IMG/VR virus record: IMGVR_UViG_3300010885_047950 | Location: 1-41,280 of that record | Reading direction: 5' to 3' (one strand) | Length of the DNA stretch: 41,280 nucleotides | Source of the DNA: a virus | Shown: positions 7,452-17,054 of the stretch, piece by piece | Layout: each line of letters starts with the position of its first letter | Position numbering within the stretch: position 1 is the first letter of the stretch | Program-made: the position numbers and the translations under genes | Notes under the pieces: model-generated | Told to the model about the DNA's origin: nothing | What the model saw: only the letters and a program-made list of their open reading frames with translations | Database searches by the model: none

Positions 7452-10400
7452 ATGTGGACTAAAAATATTGATAATGGTGTCTGGTATAAAAAAGTTGATG
7501 CCTTAGAAAAAGATAAGTATGATTCTTTAAAACAAGCAATTGAAGCAACAAGATTATATTCCATATATCTTAGTGGTTCAACCTATGTTCCAATAAATAG
7601 TCTAACCAATATTTATGATATCATAAATGGTAATAGAGAAAACTACAATTGGTATATTGGGTTGAGCGGATCAAACTACTCTGTATCTGATACTCCACTT
7701 AGTGGAAAATCAATTGATAGTACTACCAAAGATGAGTATTATGATAAATATGCCTATGATTATGGCTTAACACTAAAGAATAAATTTACTCCACTTAAAC
7801 TAATAAATGATGTTATAAACAATTACCTGGAAGTTGATGTAGCAACCACCGTAGAGTTGGTTGGATTAGGTTCATATAATCCAGGATTGGTTATTGATGG
7901 TGTTTTATTAAAGGAGGGTCATCGAGTTTTAGTTAAGAACCAACTAACTTATGTTGATTTGTCAAATAGTGTAAATCCTGATAACTATTTTAATACTAAT
8001 TACACAGTTGTTGTTGATAATTCAACATCAAAAAGATATTCATTCTACAATAGTGATAATGGCATTTATATCTATAAGAATAAGACATTGATTAGATCAG
8101 AGGAACTTAAAGACTATAATGATTCATATAGATATAGTGTCAGTGTCAAGATGGGTGATACAAATACTTTAACTCAGTACCATCTTAATAGACTTAAAAA
8201 TGGCTACTATCCACTATATATCAACGGTGATGCGATGGAGTTTGTTACAAAAACTAACTGGGTTCTTAGGAATCGTGTAGATTATAATAATATTTTTGAT
8301 ATAAACTATTATGATATAGTTAAGCATCATGAGCAAACTTATTTTGATACCATTTCAGGAAATACCTATAGTATTCCTGAAAGAATGATATCGATTGGTG
8401 AGTTTGGTATTATATCAGTATTCCAAAATAATCAACTTAATATTATTGATAACAAATATAAAGTTAATCTAAGATCTATCGCTGAGACTAATATGTATTA
8501 TTGGATATGTGGTGATGGTGGTACACTATTGCGTGTATCAAAATTAGATTTTACAATAGTTAAGATTAGTATTAATAATGATTATGTGAGTTTAATGTCT
8601 ATTGATTTTTATGATGATTTACGTGGTATTGTTGTTGGTAAATCAAATTCTATCTACTTCACCGAAGATGGTGGTTATACCTGGACGGATATATCACAGA
8701 GAGATTTTGACTCATTATCATTCAATGCTGTTATATTCAATGACTTTAATAAAGCATATGTTGCTGGTGATTATGGTACATTCATAGAAATGGAGTTTAT
8801 ACATAATCAGTGGATTTTCTATAAAAGGAATATAATAAAGTATTTAGATATAAATGAACCAACTGAGGAATATTTATTAGTTGATGATATTAACGATATG
8901 AAGTATGCAAAATTTGATACTTCAACATGGGATCCGACTGGTTTAACATTATCCAGTGATAAAGAGGTTATAGTAATGGTTACCAATGGTAATAATGTTG
9001 TTCTATACAATATGAATAAGTTCATTACTGATGTAGATAATAAGTTTGATTTTATTTATCTACAGGTAGACAACGGGTCTAATGACATAAGCAGTGTTGC
9101 TACAATAAATAGCAGTAGCTCTATCTATATAGCAGCGGATAAGGTTTACTCTATTGATATAAGTAGTTATAATATTATATCTGCGACATCTAATAGTTTA
9201 TCTGCTATATCGTCAATGACTATGTCATATGATATTTATGCCAATAAACTTTTTAATTATGATGATATGGATTTATACTTATGTGGTAATAACTCATCTA
9301 TTAATTATAGCACATATGGCTCAACATATTCGATAAGTGTTAATCTTCCTTCTAAATATAGCTCTAAGCTATTATTTTTGGATTATGAAATGGGTAGTAA
9401 ATTAAACTTTTTTGATGATACTCAGAATTATAGATTACCTAATTCAGTAACTTTTAGTGTTCCTGAGCAAGGATTATTAGAAATTCGTGGGGATGCTAAT
9501 TGGCTAACCTATTATAAAGATGCTGAAAAGACATATGAGTATTATACATCAATTGATGATAGTAATAAAGTTGAGTTCTCAACTACGTTTACATACGCAC
9601 CGAATACATACTTTACTTTTACGGCATCTGATATAAATACAAGCTTAATTGCTATGAAGTTTTTAGCACCTAATATTGATAGTGATACTGAGTCTAGATA
9701 TTATGCTGGATCAACACCAATACAGATAAGTTCATATAGTGGAGATGTTTTTCTACATAAATACCTAATAATATTCAAAAGAGATGCTAACTACACATGT
9801 GATAAAGGTGATGTGTTATACATGGAGTGTGACATATTGAAAACAACATTTGTTGTAAACAAAGTATGGAATTATGGATTCTATAGATATATATACTGTT
9901 ACATAGATTTTGATATGAATGTTGTTAATGACATTCTTAATTATAGTGGTGATATATCTATTATAAATCTAAATAAGTTCGCTGCACTAACATCTGATGG
10001 TGATCATGGTGTTCTAACTGATATATCAAATGAACTATACAACTATGATGATATGGGTAATAACGTAAGTGATTATATTACATATTCAACTTTAGCTGCT
10101 GGTAATGGTGGCGGATACCTTTTAAATAACTTTAATCTACATCCGATAAGTATTGGATATAAATTAGAGCAACTTGGTGCTACAAATTCATTTGTTATGT
10201 CCACCAAGTATAATAATAAGACGGCTTACTATAATATGGCTACTGAGGTTAATACACTTACAAGTGTATTACATGGTGTGGCGAACTTTAATTCTATGAG
10301 TTATACTGAGCCATTCTTAAAGTTTGGCTACAGCCCAACATATAATATATTAGACTACCTAAGTAATGTGTATTCGGATATGAGTTCAACTGCATCATCC

Positions 10401-12575
10401 GTATTCTTACCAAATAAAGTATTTCATGCAATGCCTTTATATAGTAATCTGCCGGTTAATACATTTCTTACTGCAACAAATTCAGTTTATATAGATACCT
10501 CAATAGATACGAATAAAATAGTATTTGGCTCATCATTTGAGTTTGAATGGAATTCAATATGGATAAATACTCTTATTGATGTTACACTACATTCTGGAAA
10601 TGATTCATATACAACAGAGAGATTATTGGTTATGAAAAAGTATTATGATTCGGTGAATAACCTATATATTATTGAGTTTCATAGAAAATTAATATTCTCA
10701 AATATATTAGTTGATCATATTGATATACATAGTAGAAATACACTAGAACAGATAAGTGATGATTTACAGATGTTAAATAACATGCAAAGATCTTATAAGA
10801 CAAAGTCATTCACAACTGGTAGCATTACTAATTTAGAAAATGATATTTATAGAATAAATACTGATTCATATTGTAAGATACTTCTATCTGATAAGGATAT
10901 CAAGGAGAACTTAAGTGCTATACTTTATATAGATGATAAAGATGAGACGGCATTAAATATATTAAGATTAGAAGAAGAAGTTACTATTCCAATAGAATCA
11001 ACCAGCTATCATGTTGATGGTCAGGGATATCTTGAGGTAACTTGTACACAACCTCATAACTTAAATATAGGTGATTTTGTTATTATAACAATTGACGGTG
11101 ATGCAGCTTTAAATGGTTATCAAGTTGTTAGTGATGTATTAGGAACATACTCATTCATTACTGATAGACGCTATGGTAACAGAAACTCATATACAGGTAC
11201 TATTAAGTATATTAAAAGAGATCCATTCTTAAATTATCAACCTGTTGATATAATGGAAGTTGGTGTTGATAAGCAGGTTAAAAGATCCGTAGAGATATTA
11301 CCTGATAATATAACTTTTGAGTCATCAAAATATAATTTAGTTAATGTTGATTTTAGTAGATTTAGATATGAATTAACCGATGGTATATCTATCTATGATA
11401 TCTATACTAAATACCCATGGGTGTTGGAAGGTGTTATATCACAGGCAGTAATAGGTGAGGATAGTAATGGATTAGTTTGGTATAAGGGTGAATGGACTAA
11501 TGGTAGATGGTTTGGTGGTACGTGGATGTCTGGAAACTGGGTGAGTGGGGATTGGTACGATGGTATCTGGAATTCATATCAAGTTAATTATAACCTACTT
11601 AGCGCTAAGGTTAGTAAGAGCATAGATAATCCTAAATACTCCAAATGGTATAATGGTAGATGGTTTGCAGGTACTTGGAATAATGGTACTTGGTATAATG
11701 GTAGACGATATGATGGTGTATGGAATAGCGGTGAGTGGTATAATGGTATATGGAATAATGGGACATGGAATAACGGGAAATTTATGGGTGGTATTTGGGT
11801 TCTTGGAGATTGGAATGGTGGTATATTTAATTGTAACAACAAGCCTTCATACTGGCTAGATGGTAAGTGGTATGGTGGGGATTTCGAGAATGGTATGTGG
11901 TATAATGGTCAATTCTTACAAAAGAATGGTAGTATATCAAGGTTTGGAACTAAAGCATTTAACACTAGAACTGCTATATGGCAAGCAGGTAACTTTTCCA
12001 ATGGTGAGTTTCACTCATACTTAAATAAAGATATCTATGGTAATACTATATCATCCGAATTTAATAAGTATTCTATATGGAATACCGGAGTTTGGAGTGG
12101 TGGTGATTGGTATGGTGGTGTAGCGTATGCAATAAACTTTAATAGTGGTAACTGGTACGGTGGTGTAGTTGATGAGATACAAATATTAGGACTTTCATTT
12201 TCAAATGACTCCTGTAAATTTATATTAAACGGATTATTTAAATTTAATATAGGTGATGATATTTGGATAGTTAATGATAGTAATCCAACTCCGTATGCCT
12301 CAATAGGAACAAATGATATACCTGGCACATATAAGGTTTTATTTATGGAGGAAGTAGGTGAAAAGACTTATCTAACTATAAACCAAGACCTAACTAGCCT
12401 CTATGGTAATCTTAGTGTTGATAATATCGAAACTGGACTTAGATTAACTGCTATATTCAGAAATGCTAATTGGAAACAAGGAGTTTGGGTCAATGGTATA
12501 TTTGAGAGTGGCTACTTTGAAGGCGGTATTTGGTATGGTGGTAGGTTCTCCACTGGGGCAAGCTGGGGGAGATGA
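7452..12575 (+). CDS. Giant virion (tail/baseplate or fibre) protein with Ycf48-like propeller and Trp-Gly five-residue repeats
   Basis: 1707 aa, the largest gene in the window. Residues about 310-445 resemble the Ycf48/BNR beta-propeller, with blades such as CGDGGTLLRVS, YFTEDGGYTW and VAGDYGTFIEM. A long middle region is rich in Tyr, Asn, Ser and Asp, as in phage fibre proteins. From about residue 1342 the chain is dominated by five-residue units of the form G-x-W-x-x (NGRWFAGTWNNGTWYNG), in blocks near 1342-1374, 1398-1460, 1468-1488, 1542-1575 and 1671-1707. A five-residue period with an aromatic core position suggests a pentapeptide-like beta-helix spike. The likely role is adsorption apparatus or baseplate periphery. 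Virion location is inferred from composition and coupling to the gene at 7223. Confidence 0.75.
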   Translation: MWTKNIDNGVWYKKVDALEKDKYDSLKQAIEATRLYSIYLSGSTYVPINSLTNIYDIINGNRENYNWYIGLSGSNYSVSDTPLSGKSIDSTTKDEYYDKYAYDYGLTLKNKFTPLKLINDVINNYLEVDVATTVELVGLGSYNPGLVIDGVLLKEGHRVLVKNQLTYVDLSNSVNPDNYFNTNYTVVVDNSTSKRYSFYNSDNGIYIYKNKTLIRSEELKDYNDSYRYSVSVKMGDTNTLTQYHLNRLKNGYYPLYINGDAMEFVTKTNWVLRNRVDYNNIFDINYYDIVKHHEQTYFDTISGNTYSIPERMISIGEFGIISVFQNNQLNIIDNKYKVNLRSIAETNMYYWICGDGGTLLRVSKLDFTIVKISINNDYVSLMSIDFYDDLRGIVVGKSNSIYFTEDGGYTWTDISQRDFDSLSFNAVIFNDFNKAYVAGDYGTFIEMEFIHNQWIFYKRNIIKYLDINEPTEEYLLVDDINDMKYAKFDTSTWDPTGLTLSSDKEVIVMVTNGNNVVLYNMNKFITDVDNKFDFIYLQVDNGSNDISSVATINSSSSIYIAADKVYSIDISSYNIISATSNSLSAISSMTMSYDIYANKLFNYDDMDLYLCGNNSSINYSTYGSTYSISVNLPSKYSSKLLFLDYEMGSKLNFFDDTQNYRLPNSVTFSVPEQGLLEIRGDANWLTYYKDAEKTYEYYTSIDDSNKVEFSTTFTYAPNTYFTFTASDINTSLIAMKFLAPNIDSDTESRYYAGSTPIQISSYSGDVFLHKYLIIFKRDANYTCDKGDVLYMECDILKTTFVVNKVWNYGFYRYIYCYIDFDMNVVNDILNYSGDISIINLNKFAALTSDGDHGVLTDISNELYNYDDMGNNVSDYITYSTLAAGNGGGYLLNNFNLHPISIGYKLEQLGATNSFVMSTKYNNKTAYYNMATEVNTLTSVLHGVANFNSMSYTEPFLKFGYSPTYNILDYLSNVYSDMSSTASSVFLPNKVFHAMPLYSNLPVNTFLTATNSVYIDTSIDTNKIVFGSSFEFEWNSIWINTLIDVTLHSGNDSYTTERLLVMKKYYDSVNNLYIIEFHRKLIFSNILVDHIDIHSRNTLEQISDDLQMLNNMQRSYKTKSFTTGSITNLENDIYRINTDSYCKILLSDKDIKENLSAILYIDDKDETALNILRLEEEVTIPIESTSYHVDGQGYLEVTCTQPHNLNIGDFVIITIDGDAALNGYQVVSDVLGTYSFITDRRYGNRNSYTGTIKYIKRDPFLNYQPVDIMEVGVDKQVKRSVEILPDNITFESSKYNLVNVDFSRFRYELTDGISIYDIYTKYPWVLEGVISQAVIGEDSNGLVWYKGEWTNGRWFGGTWMSGNWVSGDWYDGIWNSYQVNYNLLSAKVSKSIDNPKYSKWYNGRWFAGTWNNGTWYNGRRYDGVWNSGEWYNGIWNNGTWNNGKFMGGIWVLGDWNGGIFNCNNKPSYWLDGKWYGGDFENGMWYNGQFLQKNGSISRFGTKAFNTRTAIWQAGNFSNGEFHSYLNKDIYGNTISSEFNKYSIWNTGVWSGGDWYGGVAYAINFNSGNWYGGVVDEIQILGLSFSNDSCKFILNGLFKFNIGDDIWIVNDSNPTPYASIGTNDIPGTYKVLFMEEVGEKTYLTINQDLTSLYGNLSVDNIETGLRLTAIFRNANWKQGVWVNGIFESGYFEGGIWYGGRFSTGASWGR
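11478..12573 (+). repeat. Trp-Gly pentapeptide repeat blocks (15-nt period)
   Basis: At DNA level the blocks are degenerate 15-nt units around TGG-TAT-AAT-GGT. The densest block is 11647-11832, with about twelve consecutive G-x-W-x-x units; further blocks run to the end of the gene. Non-repeat insertions of 15-100 residues separate the blocks. Confidence 0.8.
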
Positions 12576-12579
12576 TAAT

Positions 12580-12589
12580 TTAATATATA
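12580..12589 (+). promoter_or_regulatory. TTAATATATA motif before homing endonuclease
   Basis: An exact match ending 4 nt before the ATG at 12594, the same tight spacing seen before four other endonuclease genes in this window. Confidence 0.5.
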
Positions 12590-12593
12590 CAAT

Positions 12594-13656
12594 ATGATAT
12601 TAAATAATCAAATAGATATAGTGTTGAATGGGTCCAATATTTCTAAATATAAAGAGAAGTATGGTAATGATATTAAAGTAAATACTAAAATAACAGTTGA
12701 TATCTCAGATATACCTGACTATTCGAGTGTGATAATTGATTGTAAATGCGAGATATGTGGTGTTGAATCTAGAATTTCAAGGGCTAATTATACCACAAAT
12801 ATTAAAAATGGTGGGTACTATGGGTGTAGAAAATGTAGTAGATTAAAGTCAAAAAAGACATGCTTTAGTATATATGGTGTAGAAAATGCTTTTCAATCAG
12901 AGGAAGTTAAGAATAAGATAAAGTCAAAAAATCTAGAAAAATATGGTGTTGAAAATACTTTTCAATCAGAGGAAATTAAGAATAAGATAAAGTCAAAGAA
13001 TCTAGAGAAATATGGGGGTGGTGTGTATTCACAAACTGATGATTTTATCAATAAGTTTATAAGAACCAATTTAGAAAGGTATGGTGTTAAATATCCGATG
13101 CAGTTGGATATTAACAAAGAGAAGTCTATAAATACTACTTTAAAAAAGTATGGAGTTCCTTACTACTCACAGACTGATGAGTGTAAAGAAAGAATAATAA
13201 CTACTAATTTGAAAAAATATGGTGTTTCTAATTATGCTAAGTTAGATGAGTGTAAGGATAAAATGAGGAATACTAATTTGGAAAGATATGGGTTTCCTTA
13301 TGCTATACAATCTAATCTATTTCTAAATAAGGCATTAAAATGTAAGATTAAACAATATAATGATGATTTATATTATCAGGGATCTTACGAAAGGGATTTT
13401 TTGGAAATATGTGATAAATTAAATTTATTACAGCTAGTTAAAAGGGGGTCCTAGTATAAAATATGGGGATTGTGTTTATTTCTCTGACTTTATATTTGAT
13501 AATAAACTAATAATTGAAATTAAATCCAGATACACTTATGATTTACATTTGGATAAAAATTTACTAAAAATGAAATCTTGTGTAGATAATGGTTATGATT
13601 TCTTGTTTATAATTGATAAGGATTATATAGAATTTCTAAATTTTGTATTATATTAG
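12594..13656 (+). pseudogene. Homing endonuclease with YGV repeats, frameshifted in a G5 run
   Basis: The first frame gives 286 aa: an N-terminal unique part, a zinc ribbon (C52-x2-C55, C78-x2-C81), then about seven repeats of some 23 residues, each beginning with (K/R)YGV and followed by a QSEEVKNKIK-like helix. It stops at TAG 13452-13454 just after GGGGG at 13444-13448. Removing one G restores a continuous frame to 13656 (GPSIKYGDCVYFSDF, then LIIEIKSRYTYD, LKMKSCVDNGYDFLFI), which supplies the missing PD-(D/E)XK nuclease half with its E-x-K. The gene is therefore broken, or carries a homopolymer error, or uses a frameshift. It lies immediately 3' of the giant virion gene. Confidence 0.82.
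12873..13010 (+). repeat. Tandem duplication of a 69-bp YGV repeat unit
   Basis: Units 12873-12941 and 12942-13010 are nearly identical at nucleotide level (a handful of substitutions), whereas the later protein repeats are diverged. This points to recent internal expansion by slippage or unequal exchange. Confidence 0.8.
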
Positions 13657-14133
13657 CCGGTTTATCAGCATGTCTCTGTACTCGATAGTTGGTATATCAT
13701 CAACAAGAGATTTCTTTATTTCCTTAAAGTTGGGTTTATGTTTCCAGTATCCTATGATCTTGATATCATCTGTCCAGAATTGTATCTGTTCTGTTTCAAC
13801 ATCTCGTTCAGCTAAACACATCTCATAATTTATATCAGGATTTGATATATAATGATGAAAGTTTCGATAAGCTCTTGGTGATTCTATAAACTGTATTACT
13901 AACGCTTGATCCCATATGTTAAACTCAACGAATATTGCCAATATTGGTCTTGATATAGTCTTATCTTTTATATGTTGAAACAAAAACCAATCTCCGAATT
14001 TTAAATTTGGATTTTTTGACATACTTGTTGACTTTATAGAATTAGCATAAAAGCCATCCTTCATCAATGATTCATCAATGGTTGAGTATTGTCTAAACCA
14101 ATTTACTGCCTCGTTATACTTATTGAATACCAT
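13648..14133 (-). CDS. Hypothetical phage protein
   Basis: 161 aa, a soluble mixed alpha/beta protein with several Trp and His residues (NWFRQYST, KFGDWFLFQHIKDK, RNFHHYI). No family recognised. The ATG at 14133 is preceded by a TAATTTTG box (14138-14145) 4 nt upstream, so it may have its own leaderless transcript; it could equally be the third gene of the gp55-DUF4326 operon, whose preceding stop is only 9 nt away. The 3' end overlaps the last codons of the restored endonuclease frame by 9 nt. Confidence 0.65.
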   Translation of the reverse strand: MVFNKYNEAVNWFRQYSTIDESLMKDGFYANSIKSTSMSKNPNLKFGDWFLFQHIKDKTISRPILAIFVEFNIWDQALVIQFIESPRAYRNFHHYISNPDINYEMCLAERDVETEQIQFWTDDIKIIGYWKHKPNFKEIKKSLVDDIPTIEYRDMLINRLI

Positions 14134-14137
14134 TTTA

Positions 14138-14145
14138 CAAAATTA
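14138..14145 (-). promoter_or_regulatory. TAnnTTTG-type box
   Basis: TAATTTTG on the minus strand, 4 nt before the ATG at 14133. A TTG lies 22 nt further upstream (14168-14170). It overlaps the end of the preceding gene. Confidence 0.4.
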
Positions 14146-14448
14146 AAGAATACTTTTAATATTACCACAATATATCTTAACTAATTCTGATAAAATATCA
14201 CCGTGACAAGATTTTGGTTTACACCAACATCCTAGAGTCTTTCCCTTTAACTCATGTAAGTCATTTAGTAGGTGTTTACCATCACCCTTTGTTATCCACT
14301 CTTGGTAGTTACTTATTGCCTCTTTTCTTGATGCTACTTTATACTTAGCGAGAGTGCTATCTTTATGTGAGAATGGATTGCCCCACTTGGTGGTTCTATC
14401 TATTAAGATATCATATTCATCTTTCCTACAATGAACTATTTTACACAT
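14143..14448 (-). CDS. DUF4326 domain protein
   Basis: 101 aa, covering a complete DUF4326 domain: an N-terminal strand leading to RTTKWGNPFSHKD (18-30), a helix with REAISNYQEWI, and the C-terminal signature LKGKTLGCWCKPKSCHGDIL (68-87) with its Cys/His cluster. DUF4326 proteins are widespread in phages and some bacteria; no biochemical function is established as far as I know, and the CWC-x4-CHG cluster suggests a metal site. The gene lies 2 nt after the gp55-like sigma gene and is probably translationally coupled to it. Confidence 0.88.
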   Translation of the reverse strand: MCKIVHCRKDEYDILIDRTTKWGNPFSHKDSTLAKYKVASRKEAISNYQEWITKGDGKHLLNDLHELKGKTLGCWCKPKSCHGDILSELVKIYCGNIKSIL

Positions 14449-14450
14449 AA

Positions 14451-14816
14451 TTAAAGTGAATGTAATCCCTGTCCATCGTTTGATGAATCAATACTGATTA
14501 CTCTGATTAGATTTTCGTTATCGCCTTTCTTTTTGTAGATTTCATTGAATCCTTTGGCGAGTCCTCTTTTAAATACTTCGGTGAAGTATGCGAATGGGTT
14601 GTCTGATTTTTCCTCATTAAAATTGTACCAGTTTGCGAACATATCAAGTAGTCCACTTTGATAACAGTCTTGTCGGTCATCATTGTTCCAGTATCTCATC
14701 TTTTTAATGGTTCTTTTTGCTAGTATCTCTAGCATTAACTTAGATTTGTTGGTTAGTTTACCTTGAGCCTTTGATATAATTATCTCAGCATATAAATCTT
14801 TATTGTGTAAGTACAT
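14451..14816 (-). CDS. 55: T4 gp55-like late-transcription sigma factor
   Basis: 121 aa. The region DRQDCYQSGLLDMFANWYNF followed by DNPFAYFTEVFKRGLAKG and EIYKKKGDN is the gp55/sigma region 2 signature (compare T4 gp55 [30 protein letters not shown]). The N-terminal part (DLYAEIIISKAQGKL) also aligns with gp55. T4 gp55 is 185 aa; this protein is shorter and lacks the hydrophobic C-terminal sliding-clamp-binding tail, ending in GQGLHSL. It would direct host RNA polymerase to phage late promoters, possibly the TTAATATATA motif found repeatedly here. It is first in a three-gene leftward operon. Confidence 0.82.
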   Translation of the reverse strand: MYLHNKDLYAEIIISKAQGKLTNKSKLMLEILAKRTIKKMRYWNNDDRQDCYQSGLLDMFANWYNFNEEKSDNPFAYFTEVFKRGLAKGFNEIYKKKGDNENLIRVISIDSSNDGQGLHSL

Positions 14817-14891
14817 CAGTTCATATTATTTTTATTTGATTAATAAGTATATTAAATATTAAATAGTTTGTTTTCTATAAACGTCTTATCA

Positions 14892-14928
14892 ATAAAAAAA
14901 AGAGAGATTAGTTTATAATCTCTCTTTT
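14892..14928 (-). terminator. Intrinsic terminator for the 14946-16229 gene
   Basis: Stem AAAAGAGAGATTA / TAATCTCTCTTTT with a 5-nt loop. On the minus strand it ends in a T run, 18 nt after the stop of the leftward gene. Confidence 0.85.
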
Positions 14929-14945
14929 CTATAATAGTTATGTAA

Positions 14946-16229
14946 TTATGCTCTACTTCTCTCTTTATATTGAGTTTGTTTTACAACTTGTAGATCATTT
15001 TCAAGAGTTTCTTTTCTCTTCTCTAAATTAGTTAGAGCAGTTGTAAGAACATTTGATTCTCCAATATATTGGATAGATGTTTTTACTTTACTGATGTTAA
15101 ATTTAACATCTTCTAATTTAAGAGTAATTTCTCTTTCTTTATCTTCTAATTTTCTCTTAACGATTAACTCTTTACCTAATTTATTTTCATAGAAATAAGT
15201 TAAGTCATAGTTTAATTCGTTTCTTACTTCATTAACCAATTCGATTGGAGATTCATAAGAGAAGAATGAGTTACCATATCTTTCATCACATCTATAAACA
15301 TAATTATTGTTTTTGTAGTTGAAAGCGAATACTTCAAGATGCGGGTTAACTAAGTTAGATACTCTTTTAACAACATCCATTTCAACAAACTTATCTAAGT
15401 TGTTAGCAGTTTCTAATATAATAGGATAAAAGTTTTTATTTACTATTGGGATAATTGGAGAGCTAAATAAGCTTTCTAATGTTGATTCTTTATTTAATTC
15501 ATCTTCATTGATGAAAATTACACCTTTCTTAGGAACTGATAAACCAATTGTTAAGTTTTCAGAAACTCTAAAGTTTACTCTATCATCCGATATTTCAGAA
15601 TACTTCATTGCAGTTTCTAATGTTCTTAAAACTCTTAGTTTTTGATCATCAGTGATGTGAGTTTCTAAAAGAGTTTTTTCGATATTATTCTCAGATAATA
15701 AGAACCATGATTCTTTAATTAGACAAAGATAACCATTCTCAACTTGCTCAACAAGCGAGAAGATTGATTCGCCTTTACCACCAGATAATAGGTTAGCCTT
15801 TTGCTCTGGAGATTTTGTCAAATTATGAACAAATAATTTAATTTCAGGTACCCAGTCATAAACTGCAAGCTCATTAAGAACTTTTGATAGTCTATCTTGA
15901 TCACTTTCTAAGTTAATAGTTTGTAGAAGTACATTGATAGGTTGTCTGTATAATTCACCTTGATTCTTACCATTTAAAACATTATATAAATGCTTTAATT
16001 CGTAAACAAGTTGATACTCCTTCATATCGATGTTTAGAGACTCTAAAAATCCCTTAACTTCTTTATCAAACGTGAAAGGTTTAAGTCTTTCGTTTAGAGA
16101 AGTGATAATTTGTTTTTCTGAAACTTCATTGCATAAGCTGATGTAGGAATCAACGATCATAGAAACATCTTCCTGATCAACGCCTATTTTTTTTCTGAAA
16201 TTAAATAGTTCTAATTTAATATTCTTCAT
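14946..16229 (-). CDS. Probable abundant virion or late protein, coiled-coil C-terminus
   Basis: 427 aa, no recognised family. Residues 350-425 are a heptad-rich, highly charged coiled coil (LEDKEREITLKLEDVKF, LTNLEKRKETLENDL). The N-terminal 100 residues are helical and the middle is beta-rich. Codon choice (frequent TCT, CTT, GTT, GAA, AAC, ATC) resembles the capsid and prohead genes more than neighbouring accessory genes, suggesting high expression. It has its own strong terminator and a long A/T leader containing TATAATATATAG on its coding strand, so it is a single-gene unit. A structural or internal virion role is inferred from codon use and context only. Confidence 0.65.
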   Translation of the reverse strand: MKNIKLELFNFRKKIGVDQEDVSMIVDSYISLCNEVSEKQIITSLNERLKPFTFDKEVKGFLESLNIDMKEYQLVYELKHLYNVLNGKNQGELYRQPINVLLQTINLESDQDRLSKVLNELAVYDWVPEIKLFVHNLTKSPEQKANLLSGGKGESIFSLVEQVENGYLCLIKESWFLLSENNIEKTLLETHITDDQKLRVLRTLETAMKYSEISDDRVNFRVSENLTIGLSVPKKGVIFINEDELNKESTLESLFSSPIIPIVNKNFYPIILETANNLDKFVEMDVVKRVSNLVNPHLEVFAFNYKNNNYVYRCDERYGNSFFSYESPIELVNEVRNELNYDLTYFYENKLGKELIVKRKLEDKEREITLKLEDVKFNISKVKTSIQYIGESNVLTTALTNLEKRKETLENDLQVVKQTQYKERSRA

Positions 16230-16301
16230 AGTAAATATTTTTTTTTATTTTATCTTTATACTATATATTATAAATGAAAAGTCACTTTTTTCTTATTTCT
16301 A

Positions 16302-17054
16302 TTACTTAATTGGCTTATCATTATTATCCGATATATTGTTAGGTCCACCAGCACCTCTAGATATGATTAAATTGTTATACCACCTTGTTCTCTTAGGGTT
16401 TACAAAATTCCCATCACTATCATTTAACTGTCTAAATGCTGGGTAATATGTATGTACCTCAAATGAGCAGGTTAGTTTAATAGAATTGTCGGATGCCATA
16501 TTTGACTCTCTTGACATTTCTATTTGATTAGTATCTGGTAGTATCAGCATTGCATCTATGTTCATATAGTTGTGCTCAAAATACATGTATCTGTATAACC
16601 AAAGTGTATTTATTATAGACTGACTACACTTAAAGGAGTCAATCTCACTATTTAGCAAAACTACTAAATCATACTTAACTGATATAGGAACGGCTCTTAT
16701 CTTAGTTAGCATTTTCTTTACCTCTGCTTCATCCTCAACAACCATTCTTAGCCAGACATTTGGGTTTGACATTTCATCACTTTTTATATCGAATCCTGTC
16801 ATGGTTAAATGACCTCTTGGTATAACATCAGTGTTTAGCTCAACATATCTATTGTTTGATACAACATCATCCGTAAATGAATCTAATAAGAATCTTTCAT
16901 TTCCGGTCATTGAGTAATAGAAGGGTACATTTACATCAATTGTACCTGATGTAAATTTGTTTTTCCACTTTACCTCACCTTCGAGTGTATCTAATACACA
17001 TACAGTTAAATCCCTGAAAAAACAATCCTCAAAATTAGATCTTTCACCTATCAT
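16302..17054 (-). CDS. Probable virion structural protein (unassigned)
   Basis: 250 aa, beta-rich and soluble, with segments such as TVCVLDTLEGEVKW, VPFYYSMTGNERFLLDS, YMYFEHNYMNIDAMLILPD and SIKLTCSFEVHTYYPAF. The overall impression is of a T4-like neck or tail-associated structural protein, but I cannot name the counterpart. Its ATG overlaps the TGA of the upstream homing endonuclease gene (ATGA, 17051-17054), so its translation is coupled to that gene. The Asn/Asp/Gly-rich C-terminus looks disordered. Confidence 0.55.
   Translation of the reverse strand: MIGERSNFEDCFFRDLTVCVLDTLEGEVKWKNKFTSGTIDVNVPFYYSMTGNERFLLDSFTDDVVSNNRYVELNTDVIPRGHLTMTGFDIKSDEMSNPNVWLRMVVEDEAEVKKMLTKIRAVPISVKYDLVVLLNSEIDSFKCSQSIINTLWLYRYMYFEHNYMNIDAMLILPDTNQIEMSRESNMASDNSIKLTCSFEVHTYYPAFRQLNDSDGNFVNPKRTRWYNNLIISRGAGGPNNISDNNDKPIK

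Noticed and set aside
11588-12328. Antisense open frames opposite the Trp-Gly repeat region
   Set aside because: They are Pro/Leu-rich mirror images of the TGG/GGT codon pattern on the sense strand and have no start signals or plausible composition.
12594-13656. A two-gene reading of the frameshifted endonuclease
   Set aside because: The second part has no start codon or leader of its own near the junction, and the restored single frame gives a continuous nuclease fold.
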